Source of the DNA: Eubacterium sp.
GTDB lineage: Bacteria; Bacillota; Clostridia; Oscillospirales; Acutalibacteraceae
NCBI GenBank assembly: GCA_029258375.1
Contig: JARHZA010000001.1
Span: forward strand, 124,001-188,000
Length of the DNA: 64,000 nt
Reading direction: 5' to 3'
Of the stretch, positions 9,516 through 18,937 are shown one piece after another (within the stretch, counting starts at the first letter, position 1; every line of letters begins with the position of its first letter). The notes under the pieces are model-generated. The model did not search any database. It worked only from the letters and a program-made list of their open reading frames with translations, and was not told where the DNA came from. The position numbers and the translations under genes are program-made.

Positions 9516-9824
9516 TTACTCTAAAGTTTGATTGATTTTCTCTCTAACTTGTGATATTTCTTTATTTAAATCATTTATATATTCACAACAAACATCTTTA
9601 TATAAACCCTTTTTATAACCATCAGCTATAGCTAATTTTAAGGTTATTTCTTCTTCTGTCAATAAATTAAGCAATGCACAAAATACATTTTTCAAATCGT
9701 TTTGACTTGTTGAACTATTTAAATTTACAATATATTTTTCTGGGTTATCATCGTCTAAATGAAAGTTTAAAACATCTATCTCCCCATAAACTGTTAATTC
9801 AACATTAATCGTTCTTTGACTCAT
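9516..9824 (-). CDS. Hypothetical small acidic protein (about 102 aa) overlapping the upstream PHP-ATPase gene
   Basis: Start MSQRTINVELTV preceded by AAAGGAGAGAT; overlaps the 9805..11943 ORF by about 20 nt. Confidence 0.65.
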   Translation of the reverse strand: MSQRTINVELTVYGEIDVLNFHLDDDNPEKYIVNLNSSTSQNDLKNVFCALLNLLTEEEITLKLAIADGYKKGLYKDVCCEYINDLNKEISQVREKINQTLE

Positions 9825-11943
9825 AAATATCTCTCCTTTCATAAAAAGCTTCTGGCCCGCCTTCAAGGGTATGTAAACTTTCATCAGTCCAACTTTTTAT
9901 ATCTTTATCATCATCAATATTAACTAACTGATCATTAAATGGATTACCAATATAAGTCTTGTAATTGCCATTTTCGTGTATTCTAAATATTGATAGATAT
10001 GGTAATGTTCTCACTGCTATATTGGCGTTGTGTGTAGCAACTACAATTACCTTTCTCTTTTTTGCTAGATCACTAATTATTGGTCTTATATTAGTATCAA
10101 TATAAGAATTTCCCATACCTAGTTCAGGCTCATCAAGAAAATATGCATCCGCTTCTTTTTTCAATATTTTCTGTAACAACAATATACCCTTTTCACCATT
10201 TGATGGTTTATACACTTCGCCAGACTCTAATACAATTTGCTTAGATAATCCTAAAAAAGGTGTAATTGTTTTTATTTTATTTTCCTCAAGACTTTCATTA
10301 AATGTGGACAATGTTTTTGAAACACTATCTGAAAATACTTCTTCATAAATCTGTTTAATTGCATCTACTAATGACCTTAAATATGTAATTCCGTTAATAA
10401 ATTCTGCAGTTTTAGACTCACTACAAAGCATTCTATATTTTTTATTTATATATAATTTTCCCTTTTCATCTAACTCACCTAAGAATTCACGTTCATTAAC
10501 TTGCTCTGCATCTAACGATTTAAGTATAATACTTGAATTTTCTTTTAACTTTATTCGATTTAACGCAAAATTTAAAAAGCCCGTTGAAGATGGCTTGGAA
10601 ACCGAATCTGAGTTTTTATCAGCAATAGTCTTTATCTTTTCAATGCTATAATTAACCATATGTATAGATTGTTCTTCTATCAAATCTTCTTTTAATGAAC
10701 ATCTTATTATATCTCTAAGTTCATAAAATAAAGCTTTAAATGTTTCGCTTTTCTCTTTGCTTAAATAATCATCTATTTTTATTTTACTTATAGTTTTTAA
10801 TGAATCTTTAACATTTCTATAATCATCGTTATGTATTTTTATGCTTGATGAATCAAACGGACTACAATAAGTTGATTCAGTGATTTTCATTCTACTTTTA
10901 TTAGTATTATTATCTTTAGTTCTATACCAATCTAAGTATTTACTAAATAATGTTGGTGAGAAATCGTTCCACTCTCTTAAATAAGTAAATACTTCTGCAC
11001 AGTCATTTATACCCAATTTACTTAAATCTTGTGACATATCGTTTGTTTTTATTAAATTTTTGAAATCATCATCTCTATCTGATCCAGTATATTTAACACT
11101 AGTTATTCCTTGTTCTTGCATACTTTCATATAAAGATTTTAGAATTTCGCTTTTACCAGTTCCCTTTTGTCCGAAGATTATATTTACATCCGAATATATT
11201 GTTAAAGGGAATTTTACTGTTTTATAGGGTTTAGCTATAAGATTATATGTTTTCTTTTTATTTAGAAGAGTATCAACAATAACTTTATCCCTTTTAGCAA
11301 GTAGACAAAATTGAGAAAAATTTTCTACAGGAAGTCTCAACTCAGAAAAATGACATTCTTCATATTTTGTCCAATCTTTAACATCACTACCTATTAAAAC
11401 ATTATAATCATAATTTGCAAAAACACCCATAGAACGATGATCCTGTAGCTCAACAAAGACTCTTGATCTATCTCCGACTATTCTTTGCAATTCTTCTTTA
11501 TCTTCTTCTGAAATAGATGGCGTTTTATGATAATGCGGAATATAAATAACATCACATTCATTTAAATTTTTATATACATCTTGAAGACTAAATGTACAAG
11601 TTTCAAGATTCTTTTGGTTATACATAATTGCTATTTTTTTATTAAACAGTTCAGCATTTTCCGGATTAGCAACAACTATTAAATGAAACCTTTTATCATT
11701 ACTACCCAATATATCAATTTCAACACCTGGACAAACCAAACATATATCTTGGACAGCTTTTTTTAATTCTAAATATTGCTCATATAAAAAAGCATTATGA
11801 TTTGTAATGGCAACAATTTTTACATTTGCATTAGAAATCTTTTCTCTAAATATCTCAGGTGTAACATTTCTTCCTTTTCCGTCACCTTTTTTTATCTGCT
11901 TAGTGTGACAATGTAGATCAATTTTCATTTTAACCACCTCCAC
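9805..11943 (-). CDS. PHP-domain/AAA (SMC/ABC-like) ATPase fusion, Ppl-like architecture, putative defence protein
   Basis: PHP motifs DLHCHT, TNHNAF, PGVEIDI, HYHKTP, GSDVKDW; Walker A IIFGQKGTGKS; Walker B AYFLDEPELGMGNS. Likely start at internal MKIDLHCHT (about 11928). Confidence 0.8.
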   Translation of the reverse strand: MEVVKMKIDLHCHTKQIKKGDGKGRNVTPEIFREKISNANVKIVAITNHNAFLYEQYLELKKAVQDICLVCPGVEIDILGSNDKRFHLIVVANPENAELFNKKIAIMYNQKNLETCTFSLQDVYKNLNECDVIYIPHYHKTPSISEEDKEELQRIVGDRSRVFVELQDHRSMGVFANYDYNVLIGSDVKDWTKYEECHFSELRLPVENFSQFCLLAKRDKVIVDTLLNKKKTYNLIAKPYKTVKFPLTIYSDVNIIFGQKGTGKSEILKSLYESMQEQGITSVKYTGSDRDDDFKNLIKTNDMSQDLSKLGINDCAEVFTYLREWNDFSPTLFSKYLDWYRTKDNNTNKSRMKITESTYCSPFDSSSIKIHNDDYRNVKDSLKTISKIKIDDYLSKEKSETFKALFYELRDIIRCSLKEDLIEEQSIHMVNYSIEKIKTIADKNSDSVSKPSSTGFLNFALNRIKLKENSSIILKSLDAEQVNEREFLGELDEKGKLYINKKYRMLCSESKTAEFINGITYLRSLVDAIKQIYEEVFSDSVSKTLSTFNESLEENKIKTITPFLGLSKQIVLESGEVYKPSNGEKGILLLQKILKKEADAYFLDEPELGMGNSYIDTNIRPIISDLAKKRKVIVVATHNANIAVRTLPYLSIFRIHENGNYKTYIGNPFNDQLVNIDDDKDIKSWTDESLHTLEGGPEAFYERRDIYESKND

Positions 11944-12065
11944 AAAATAAACAATAAATATATTGCAATATTGGTTTGTATAATCTTAGCGAGCAGACCA
12001 TTTGTATACCCAAAGGCTATCCAAACGGTAAAACTGCATCGCCTGAGCATCTCAGAGCGAGCAGT

Positions 12066-12113
12066 GCATTTGTGTCCTCACATCCACAAATGCCTCGTTA
12101 GGGAACACCCTAA
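12066..12113. other. Paired hairpins in a GC-richer non-coding stretch; candidate oriT-like or structured locus
   Basis: GCATTTGTG-(10 nt)-CACAAATGC then TTAGGG-AACA-CCCTAA. Confidence 0.4.
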
Positions 12114-12214
12114 GACCCGTGCCTATAAACACTTTTCATCTTGCGAATGAACACACATATTGTCCTAGACAATGTAATATAAGTTTTACGATGTTTCCGG
12201 TAGAAACAATCCTT

Positions 12215-13135
12215 TTATAATTCACTATAAAAATCATCTAAAATATATGTCGTCACAGGTGTTATGTATAATTGGTAACGGATGACTAAATCGACTAAAT
12301 CATTTCCATCAATCAATGTAATCGGAGAGCCTTCTCTGCTAGCTACTCTTGCACTATTGGTAAAGCGACTATTTGTAATAAACACTCCATAATCCACTTG
12401 AAATTTATTCATAGCGCCTAAAAATTGATTAATATCTGGTTCTGTAACTGGACCGACATTATATCTTTTACATTGGATAACAACTCTTGTTGTTCTGAAA
12501 TCATCTAAATCTTTATGGTATCCATATCCATCAATACCACCATCATTGCTGATTTGAACACCTTGATTTGTAAATTCAACACCCATTTTTGTAAGTAAAG
12601 AACGAGAAAATGCTTCAAACTTTTTAGGAGACATTCTTGCAATAGCATTCAATAAATTTTCTTTAAAATCATTTTTTATTTGATCTTCTGACATTGACTC
12701 ATCAACATTAGTTTCAGTAATGTTAGTGTCTATGTTATGCTGAGTTTTATTTTTCTCACTTAACTCATTCCAAAATTTCTTTGAAGGAATCATAATTTCT
12801 TTTTCTACATCGAAAGAATCAACATCTATTTCTAAACCCTTTTTAGTTAATGTAATTGTTGGATTTCCTTTTGTGTAGCTTACAAGTTCTGTAAATGATA
12901 AATCCTTTATCGCAAAATTAAATTTAAAGTTAAATTCCTTGTATGTATTACCTGTTGATTTTGATGTCTTTACCGCTTCTGCAAATTCAGCAATTTGATC
13001 ATCTAAATCAGATATTCTATTTTTAATTTCCGTTCTATCTAATTTACCACCAGCATCTTGTAATACAGTAAGAATCGGTTTTATTAAATATGCGATTTTA
13101 CCATCCGAAGAAAGCTTTTTTAATTCTATTTCCAT
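12215..13135 (-). CDS. Mrr-type restriction endonuclease with N-terminal winged-helix domain
   Basis: PKKFEAFSRSLLTKMGVEFTNQG...DGGIDGYGY...VVIQCKRYN...FLGAMNKFQVDYGVFITNSRFT. Confidence 0.87.
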   Translation of the reverse strand: MEIELKKLSSDGKIAYLIKPILTVLQDAGGKLDRTEIKNRISDLDDQIAEFAEAVKTSKSTGNTYKEFNFKFNFAIKDLSFTELVSYTKGNPTITLTKKGLEIDVDSFDVEKEIMIPSKKFWNELSEKNKTQHNIDTNITETNVDESMSEDQIKNDFKENLLNAIARMSPKKFEAFSRSLLTKMGVEFTNQGVQISNDGGIDGYGYHKDLDDFRTTRVVIQCKRYNVGPVTEPDINQFLGAMNKFQVDYGVFITNSRFTNSARVASREGSPITLIDGNDLVDLVIRYQLYITPVTTYILDDFYSEL

Positions 13136-13340
13136 ATAATCACCTTTCATATATTTTTACCTTTTGAATTTATCTTTAAATGCTTGATAGTAATACAATT
13201 ATTTTTGCGCCAATGAGAAATGAAACTGTCAAATTTTATCCAGGTAAAGAAACATATTCAACTGATGCTTGGTGTATCTCTGCAGAACAAGAAACAGATA
13301 ATTTTACGACGCTTTTCTCTTACTCGGAAAGTATATAGTA

Positions 13341-16300
13341 TTATTCAGTTGGTTTTATTTTTTCTTCGATAAATGCAATTTCATCTTCAGAAAGATTGTA
13401 TTTTGCATAAAGTTGCTTGTCTATTTCCAGAATAGTTTTGCTCCAGTCAATATCTGAATTAGATGTAAAGTCTTGGATTGGAACGAATCTAAATCTTTCT
13501 CTTGTTACATCTTGGGATACAACACACTGTAGCAAAAGAAACCTTGCGAATTTAGAAAAAATATATTTTCTAAAATTATATATTTCATTTTCAGAATCTG
13601 TGGAATATAAAACTAAATAGGATTCAGTACAACATTCATTTGGTTTTGCTATTATAGTATTACCTGAATAATAAAAACCCACAGGTTTTGTAAAGTCGGT
13701 TTGACCAGCTATTGGTGATTTAGGTGCTAAGAACTTCCATTTACCTAAATATCCGTTAGAATTATCTAATTTTTTTGTTTCAGCAAATTTTAAACCTATT
13801 TTTTGAATAAACCAACAATGTGTTCCAACGTCTTGGGGTTTGTAATTTGTAGGTAATCCAAACGGTTTTCTTGATGATACAACGGAATCAAAATACGCTC
13901 CTTTGTGAATCTGTTTAACTTTATTTATAACAGATATTGCTTGATTATAGCGTACAAAAATTTCATACTCATTTAATTTTCGATGCAAAATATTTTTCTT
14001 GTCATTGAAGCAATTAATAACTTCGCACTCACTATTTTCTTGCCTTCCTCGTAGAAAATAGCATATTCCTCCAGCTACATCAACTGTTGGAAATATGTCA
14101 TTACCATTAGGATAATCAACAAGCTTTAGCAAATGTTTATCATTTAACATACTATTTCGAAATTCGTCTAAACCTTTACCTCCAGCATACCATCTCGCTG
14201 GCATTATCATCGATAAATAACTTGGGTTTAATTGCTTTGAGACATCCACAAAATAATTGTATATCGGTCTTGAACTAACTCCATTGCCACCATCCATTAT
14301 TTGATATGGAGGATTTCCTACTACCGCATCAAATTTCATTTGACCTTCACCTTCTTTCTTCCAATAACTTGGTTTTAAAACTCTATCAATAAATTGTTGT
14401 GGTTTATTTTTTAATTGATTGATTAAATCATCAAAGTAATGTGCGTTAATTTTGATATTACTATAACCTGTTAAGGTTCTTTGTGTTATCTGTTTAGCCA
14501 TAGGCGTTTTACAAATAACAAAAACATTTTCTTGTACTGTTTTGTTCCAAAGTTCACGCTCAACTTCTAATGTTAATTCATCGTCAGAAATAGCCTTGCA
14601 TCTTGAACGATAAATGCTATATGCAACATATAACGGATAAAGTCCGGTCTTAGAGTTGATCTCTAAAATCCGTGCAAACTCATTAGAAAATGTTTCTTTG
14701 GTAACTTGCCCTTGATCAACAAATCTTGGGGAGTCTAATAGATTTTCGTGTGTTTCATCGAAGAAATCGTATCCACCAAGACAGTCAGACATATGCATAT
14801 TTACAACACGCCACGGTGTCAATACAGTTTCTTTATCCGGATTCTTAAAGTTCGCAAATAGGGACGCTATCTTCTTAACTCGCTCTGTTGGATTTAGTGT
14901 ATCTGCTTCACGAGAGATATTTCGAATTCTTCTACCTGCAGCAATAAATACATCTTCATCATAATATTTTCGGAAATTTTTAAACACTTCCTTTGTAACG
15001 CCATTCGGCATAAATTCATCCCAAGATGAATCATCTACTTGATTTACAAATTTATCAAGTGTTATTTCTTCCTCGTATGGTACATCTGCACCGTAAATAA
15101 GCAATGGCATTCTGATAGAAATGCCACGCAAAATAGAAATGGCATCATTGCGAAGCTTGTTTTTCTTTTTTCTTTCCTCAATAAGTTCCTTATCCTCTTC
15201 TGTAAGTTCAGACTTCTTTTTCTTCTTTATCTTTTCTAATTGCTCATATTCTTCATCTGTAAGCCCTTGGTCGTTTACAGTAATATCTTGTTGCTTCGGA
15301 GCTGCTTTAGACTTTCCAATAAGACCTTTAAGTTTATCGAATTTATCAATATCAACATCTTGCAATTTTAACAATTCATCATTGTAAAGATTGTTGTCAT
15401 CAAAACCGTTACGCACAACTTTATCTGCATAAGCTCGTTTAAGTTGCTGTAAAAGTCTATCAGCCTTATATTCTTTCATAGAAGAACCTGAAATAGAAAT
15501 AACTGGGCAATAGTTTAAGAATTTGCCAAGTATTTTCTTATCATCACTTCCACCTTTGCCAGCTTTTGTTGAAATAGAAACAGCCTCCGACACCATTTTC
15601 AGTGTACGATCTGGGGCAAAATCGAATACATAAGATGTTGTCTTGATTTTACCATCTTTATTGCAAGGTGACTGAACACGGAAAATCGTTTGCAAGTAGT
15701 TTGCCGCAGAAGTTGAAAAAGAACCAGCCAGCATAAATACAGCTGTCCATTCCTTGATCGTAACACCAGTAGTTAATTTACCACAAGATAATGTTATTGT
15801 ATAAGTATCTATCTGCTCAGCCTTGCTGATTGCTGATTTTACGCTATTTAAAGCGTCAGCAGATTCTTCATCATCACTTCCTGCTACATTAACTATATCA
15901 AATTGTCCATTTCCAAAAACAGGATGCTTAAGCATCAATTCTTTTAATGCTTTAGCTTCACGTACCCCTGGCACCATCCATAATGAATGCTTGAATAATT
16001 CTCTATATTCATCTTTAGAATATGGGTACGCACTCTCATTGCTATCTTTTGTCATTAAATTTAAAAATGACCATATATCGTTTTCGTGTACAAAATCTCC
16101 AATTTTAGCATTAACTGGCATTTGCCCGTAATCGTGTTTGTAGTCACCAGTCCAAGTGCGGAAAAATTCGTGAAAATTAAACGCTTTATCTTCATAGGTA
16201 GTGTAATTATTATTATTAAGTAAATTACCTAAATCATAAGTATAAATGCGAAGTTCTGGAAGTTCTTCATATGGATTTGAATCACCAAAATGTTGCTTAT

Positions 16301-17354
16301 CCCATTCGGATTTGCATTCTTGTTCCATAATATAATCCCAGGTATAAATGGAATCTTCGTCATACTCATCCATAATATTGAAAGGTGTACCAGATAAAGC
16401 TAATAATTTTGTTTTATGTTGTGTATCTTTTAAAATTGCTTTTACTGTTTCATCACCTAAAGCTGTCTTAGTTCCTTCGTGTGCTTCATCTACAATCACA
16501 CAGTCCCACACGGTTTTAAAAACAGTATTATTTTTATCAAATTTACCCCCAACAGTTTCAGAACCACGTAGATCTTGCATGGAAGCAAAATATACAAAAG
16601 GCTTCTTTTTATTAAGCAAATCATCAACACTGTATCCATTTGTCTTAGAACCATATACATAGTCTGTGCCGTGAAATATTTTTGTAAAATCTTCATACCA
16701 TCCGTCATTAACAACAGGTCTATGCGTAATAATGATTGTTTTTTCATATTCACATTGTCTAATAACTTCCAATGCACTTAATGTTTTACCAAAACGCATT
16801 TTAGCATTCCAGAGCATTTGATCAGCTTTTTTGAAATGCTTAACAGTTCTATCTATAGCTTCTTTTTGTTCCGGTCTAAAAATAATAGGAGTAAAAGCTG
16901 TGTTTTTAGAATTACTTAGATTTGCATAGCTTTTCTTGACAGCTTCAATGGCCTCGATAGCAGTTTCCTTACTTATTTCATACCATTCTCTACCAGTTGA
17001 TCCCGATATTTTTGCCTTTTTTATGCCTGAATTTTCAAGAACACGATGCACTTCGTGGTCTCTAAATGCTTTTGTTTCCAAAACACCATTCTTACTTGAT
17101 ACTGTTTTTACAGCTATTTCTGTATGAAGTAAAACTGGTGTTACCCCAACGGTATTGGTATATTGTTTAATTCTTGTAAGTGCAACTTGATTTAATTCAC
17201 GACAGTTAGGCGGTAATCTATCTAATGATAAATCTGTATTAATAGTTGCATCTCCAATTTTTACTAGATTTCTATGCATATCATCGTTAACGGTGAATAC
17301 ATAAACCACTTTATAATTAAATGCCTTGGCAAATTTGGTTTCTTTTTCTTGCAT
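13341..17354 (-). CDS. Large R-M protein: DEAD/DEAH-type helicase plus Eco57I-like N6-adenine methyltransferase
   Basis: Helicase MRFGKT and VIVDEAHEG; methylase FDAVVGNPPYQI with upstream ILEINSKTGLYPLYVAYSIYRSR. Confidence 0.85.
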   Translation of the reverse strand: MQEKETKFAKAFNYKVVYVFTVNDDMHRNLVKIGDATINTDLSLDRLPPNCRELNQVALTRIKQYTNTVGVTPVLLHTEIAVKTVSSKNGVLETKAFRDHEVHRVLENSGIKKAKISGSTGREWYEISKETAIEAIEAVKKSYANLSNSKNTAFTPIIFRPEQKEAIDRTVKHFKKADQMLWNAKMRFGKTLSALEVIRQCEYEKTIIITHRPVVNDGWYEDFTKIFHGTDYVYGSKTNGYSVDDLLNKKKPFVYFASMQDLRGSETVGGKFDKNNTVFKTVWDCVIVDEAHEGTKTALGDETVKAILKDTQHKTKLLALSGTPFNIMDEYDEDSIYTWDYIMEQECKSEWDKQHFGDSNPYEELPELRIYTYDLGNLLNNNNYTTYEDKAFNFHEFFRTWTGDYKHDYGQMPVNAKIGDFVHENDIWSFLNLMTKDSNESAYPYSKDEYRELFKHSLWMVPGVREAKALKELMLKHPVFGNGQFDIVNVAGSDDEESADALNSVKSAISKAEQIDTYTITLSCGKLTTGVTIKEWTAVFMLAGSFSTSAANYLQTIFRVQSPCNKDGKIKTTSYVFDFAPDRTLKMVSEAVSISTKAGKGGSDDKKILGKFLNYCPVISISGSSMKEYKADRLLQQLKRAYADKVVRNGFDDNNLYNDELLKLQDVDIDKFDKLKGLIGKSKAAPKQQDITVNDQGLTDEEYEQLEKIKKKKKSELTEEDKELIEERKKKNKLRNDAISILRGISIRMPLLIYGADVPYEEEITLDKFVNQVDDSSWDEFMPNGVTKEVFKNFRKYYDEDVFIAAGRRIRNISREADTLNPTERVKKIASLFANFKNPDKETVLTPWRVVNMHMSDCLGGYDFFDETHENLLDSPRFVDQGQVTKETFSNEFARILEINSKTGLYPLYVAYSIYRSRCKAISDDELTLEVERELWNKTVQENVFVICKTPMAKQITQRTLTGYSNIKINAHYFDDLINQLKNKPQQFIDRVLKPSYWKKEGEGQMKFDAVVGNPPYQIMDGGNGVSSRPIYNYFVDVSKQLNPSYLSMIMPARWYAGGKGLDEFRNSMLNDKHLLKLVDYPNGNDIFPTVDVAGGICYFLRGRQENSECEVINCFNDKKNILHRKLNEYEIFVRYNQAISVINKVKQIHKGAYFDSVVSSRKPFGLPTNYKPQDVGTHCWFIQKIGLKFAETKKLDNSNGYLGKWKFLAPKSPIAGQTDFTKPVGFYYSGNTIIAKPNECCTESYLVLYSTDSENEIYNFRKYIFSKFARFLLLQCVVSQDVTRERFRFVPIQDFTSNSDIDWSKTILEIDKQLYAKYNLSEDEIAFIEEKIKPTE

Positions 17355-18307
17355 TACACTTTTCCTCCATTTACGATTTTTCTAAATTCAAGACTTTCAT
17401 TAGCACGCCAATCAAATATCTTACTAGGAATAGGTTCAGTTTCTAATTCTGCGCAATCATTCGTCATATCAAAAATAGTTAATTGTCTATTTACTCTTGG
17501 CTGTTCTGCATACGGAACCATCATTGTTATTCCATCCATTTGCCAAATATTCCAAGAAATTATTCGTGCAATAATATTAAGTTGTTCTTTTGTTGGTTCT
17601 TTAGAAAACTTGTATTCCATATTTTCAATAAAGGTATATAACATATTCTCTCTTGCAATCAAGAGATTATCTCCTTGATACTCGAAGCCATATGTTGCCT
17701 CATATGCACGCCTAACCCAATTAAACCATTCTTTTTCATTATCAATATTTTCATTAACTACACGGAGTTTACGGTCTAGAAGTCCAATTCTTTCTTTTAT
17801 CGGAATCTCTTTACCTGTTACAGTATCATAACGGCTTACGAGATACGGTGCCTCACCACAGCTTATTTCCAAACGTTTAGCATCCACATATTGCTTCCAA
17901 GTCTTTTTTTTCGGAAATTCTATAGGTGTTTCCACTGCTTTCCAAGTGTGACCTAAAACAGTGTTAAACACATCACTTCTACCAAACCATCCCTCATCAA
18001 TAAGATTATTTTGTTCATTACAAACCCAAGATGGTGTAAAAACCTCTGCATTATCTTTTGTGCGTTGACTTCTTTCATCGTTTGAACGAGCAACTCTCGG
18101 TTTTATAAGTTTCGAATTAACACCCGTGACCAAATCTTTAGTTATTGGTTCCTGTGGAGAATATGCATATCCTTGAGAAGCATAATAATCAGTAGCCCAG
18201 CAAATATTTTTTCGAGTTGTCCTGTCATATAAAAGTGTATTAAACAAATCTTCTGATATATTAACTAATTCCTGTTCAACAATATCAATCATGTTTAATT
18301 TCACCAT
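17354..18307 (-). CDS. Restriction-modification subunit M-like methyltransferase protein
   Basis: DNAEVFTPSWVCNEQNN and RLEISCGEAPYLVSRYDTVTG motif-I-like; TAATG stop-start overlap with the downstream helicase-methylase. Confidence 0.77.
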   Translation of the reverse strand: MVKLNMIDIVEQELVNISEDLFNTLLYDRTTRKNICWATDYYASQGYAYSPQEPITKDLVTGVNSKLIKPRVARSNDERSQRTKDNAEVFTPSWVCNEQNNLIDEGWFGRSDVFNTVLGHTWKAVETPIEFPKKKTWKQYVDAKRLEISCGEAPYLVSRYDTVTGKEIPIKERIGLLDRKLRVVNENIDNEKEWFNWVRRAYEATYGFEYQGDNLLIARENMLYTFIENMEYKFSKEPTKEQLNIIARIISWNIWQMDGITMMVPYAEQPRVNRQLTIFDMTNDCAELETEPIPSKIFDWRANESLEFRKIVNGGKV

Positions 18308-18527
18308 CCTCTATAGAATCCCCTTGAGGAACATACTCTATTAAATCTCCAAAGTCGCAATCAAGTGTTTTGCAAATCTTTGCAAGGACTTCTAATTGAA
18401 CAGACTCATTCTTACCGAGTTTAGCCATTGCATTTGAAGAAATCCCTGCTTCTTCACGCAGTTTAGTTTTATTTATATTCTTATCTATCATTAGTTTCCA
18501 AAGTTTGTTATACGAAATAGTCATCAT
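18285..18527 (-). CDS. XRE-family HTH regulator of the R-M operon
   Basis: MMTISYNKLWKLMIDKNINKTKLREEAGISSNAMAKLGKNESVQLEVLAKICKTLDCDFGDLIEY; RBS GGAGG; overlaps downstream ORF. Confidence 0.87.
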   Translation of the reverse strand: MMTISYNKLWKLMIDKNINKTKLREEAGISSNAMAKLGKNESVQLEVLAKICKTLDCDFGDLIEYVPQGDSIEDGEIKHD

Positions 18528-18937
18528 ATACCTCCGTTCTTTTATAACAATTTTACTCATTATACCACTATTTTCTTTATTTTTCAATTTTATTTCATAT
18601 ATTACAATTCAATATTTAATTTCTCAACGAGACATCTTATTTTTCATTATTTGAAGAATAGGATGTTTTTATTTTTCTAATGAGAAATTAACGCTTTTTA
18701 AATTATTTTTGTAATTTCACCCGTACGATTCCTCACTCTCAGTCCAAACAAGTGAGGGGGAGTATTTAAAACGCTTTATAACGCAGATTGCTAAGTTTCG
18801 TTGCAAATATGATAAATTTTTAAATTTTATTTGCATTTAGGGTGTGCAAAAGCACTCTGCCAGTCCCAAACAAGTGAAGGGACATTTCATTCACAAATAT
18901 ATTCTCTTCAAACATTACAAAGAAAGGAGCGAAACAA

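Noticed and set aside
9516-9824. Toxin-antitoxin interpretation of the small ORF next to the PHP-ATPase
   Set aside because: No toxin or antitoxin fold is recognisable; kept only as a possible accessory subunit
15121-15387. Plus-strand 88-aa ORF (and several neighbours from 13417 to 17678)
   Set aside because: Antisense shadows of the helicase-methylase and M-like genes; low-complexity F/S runs and no RBS
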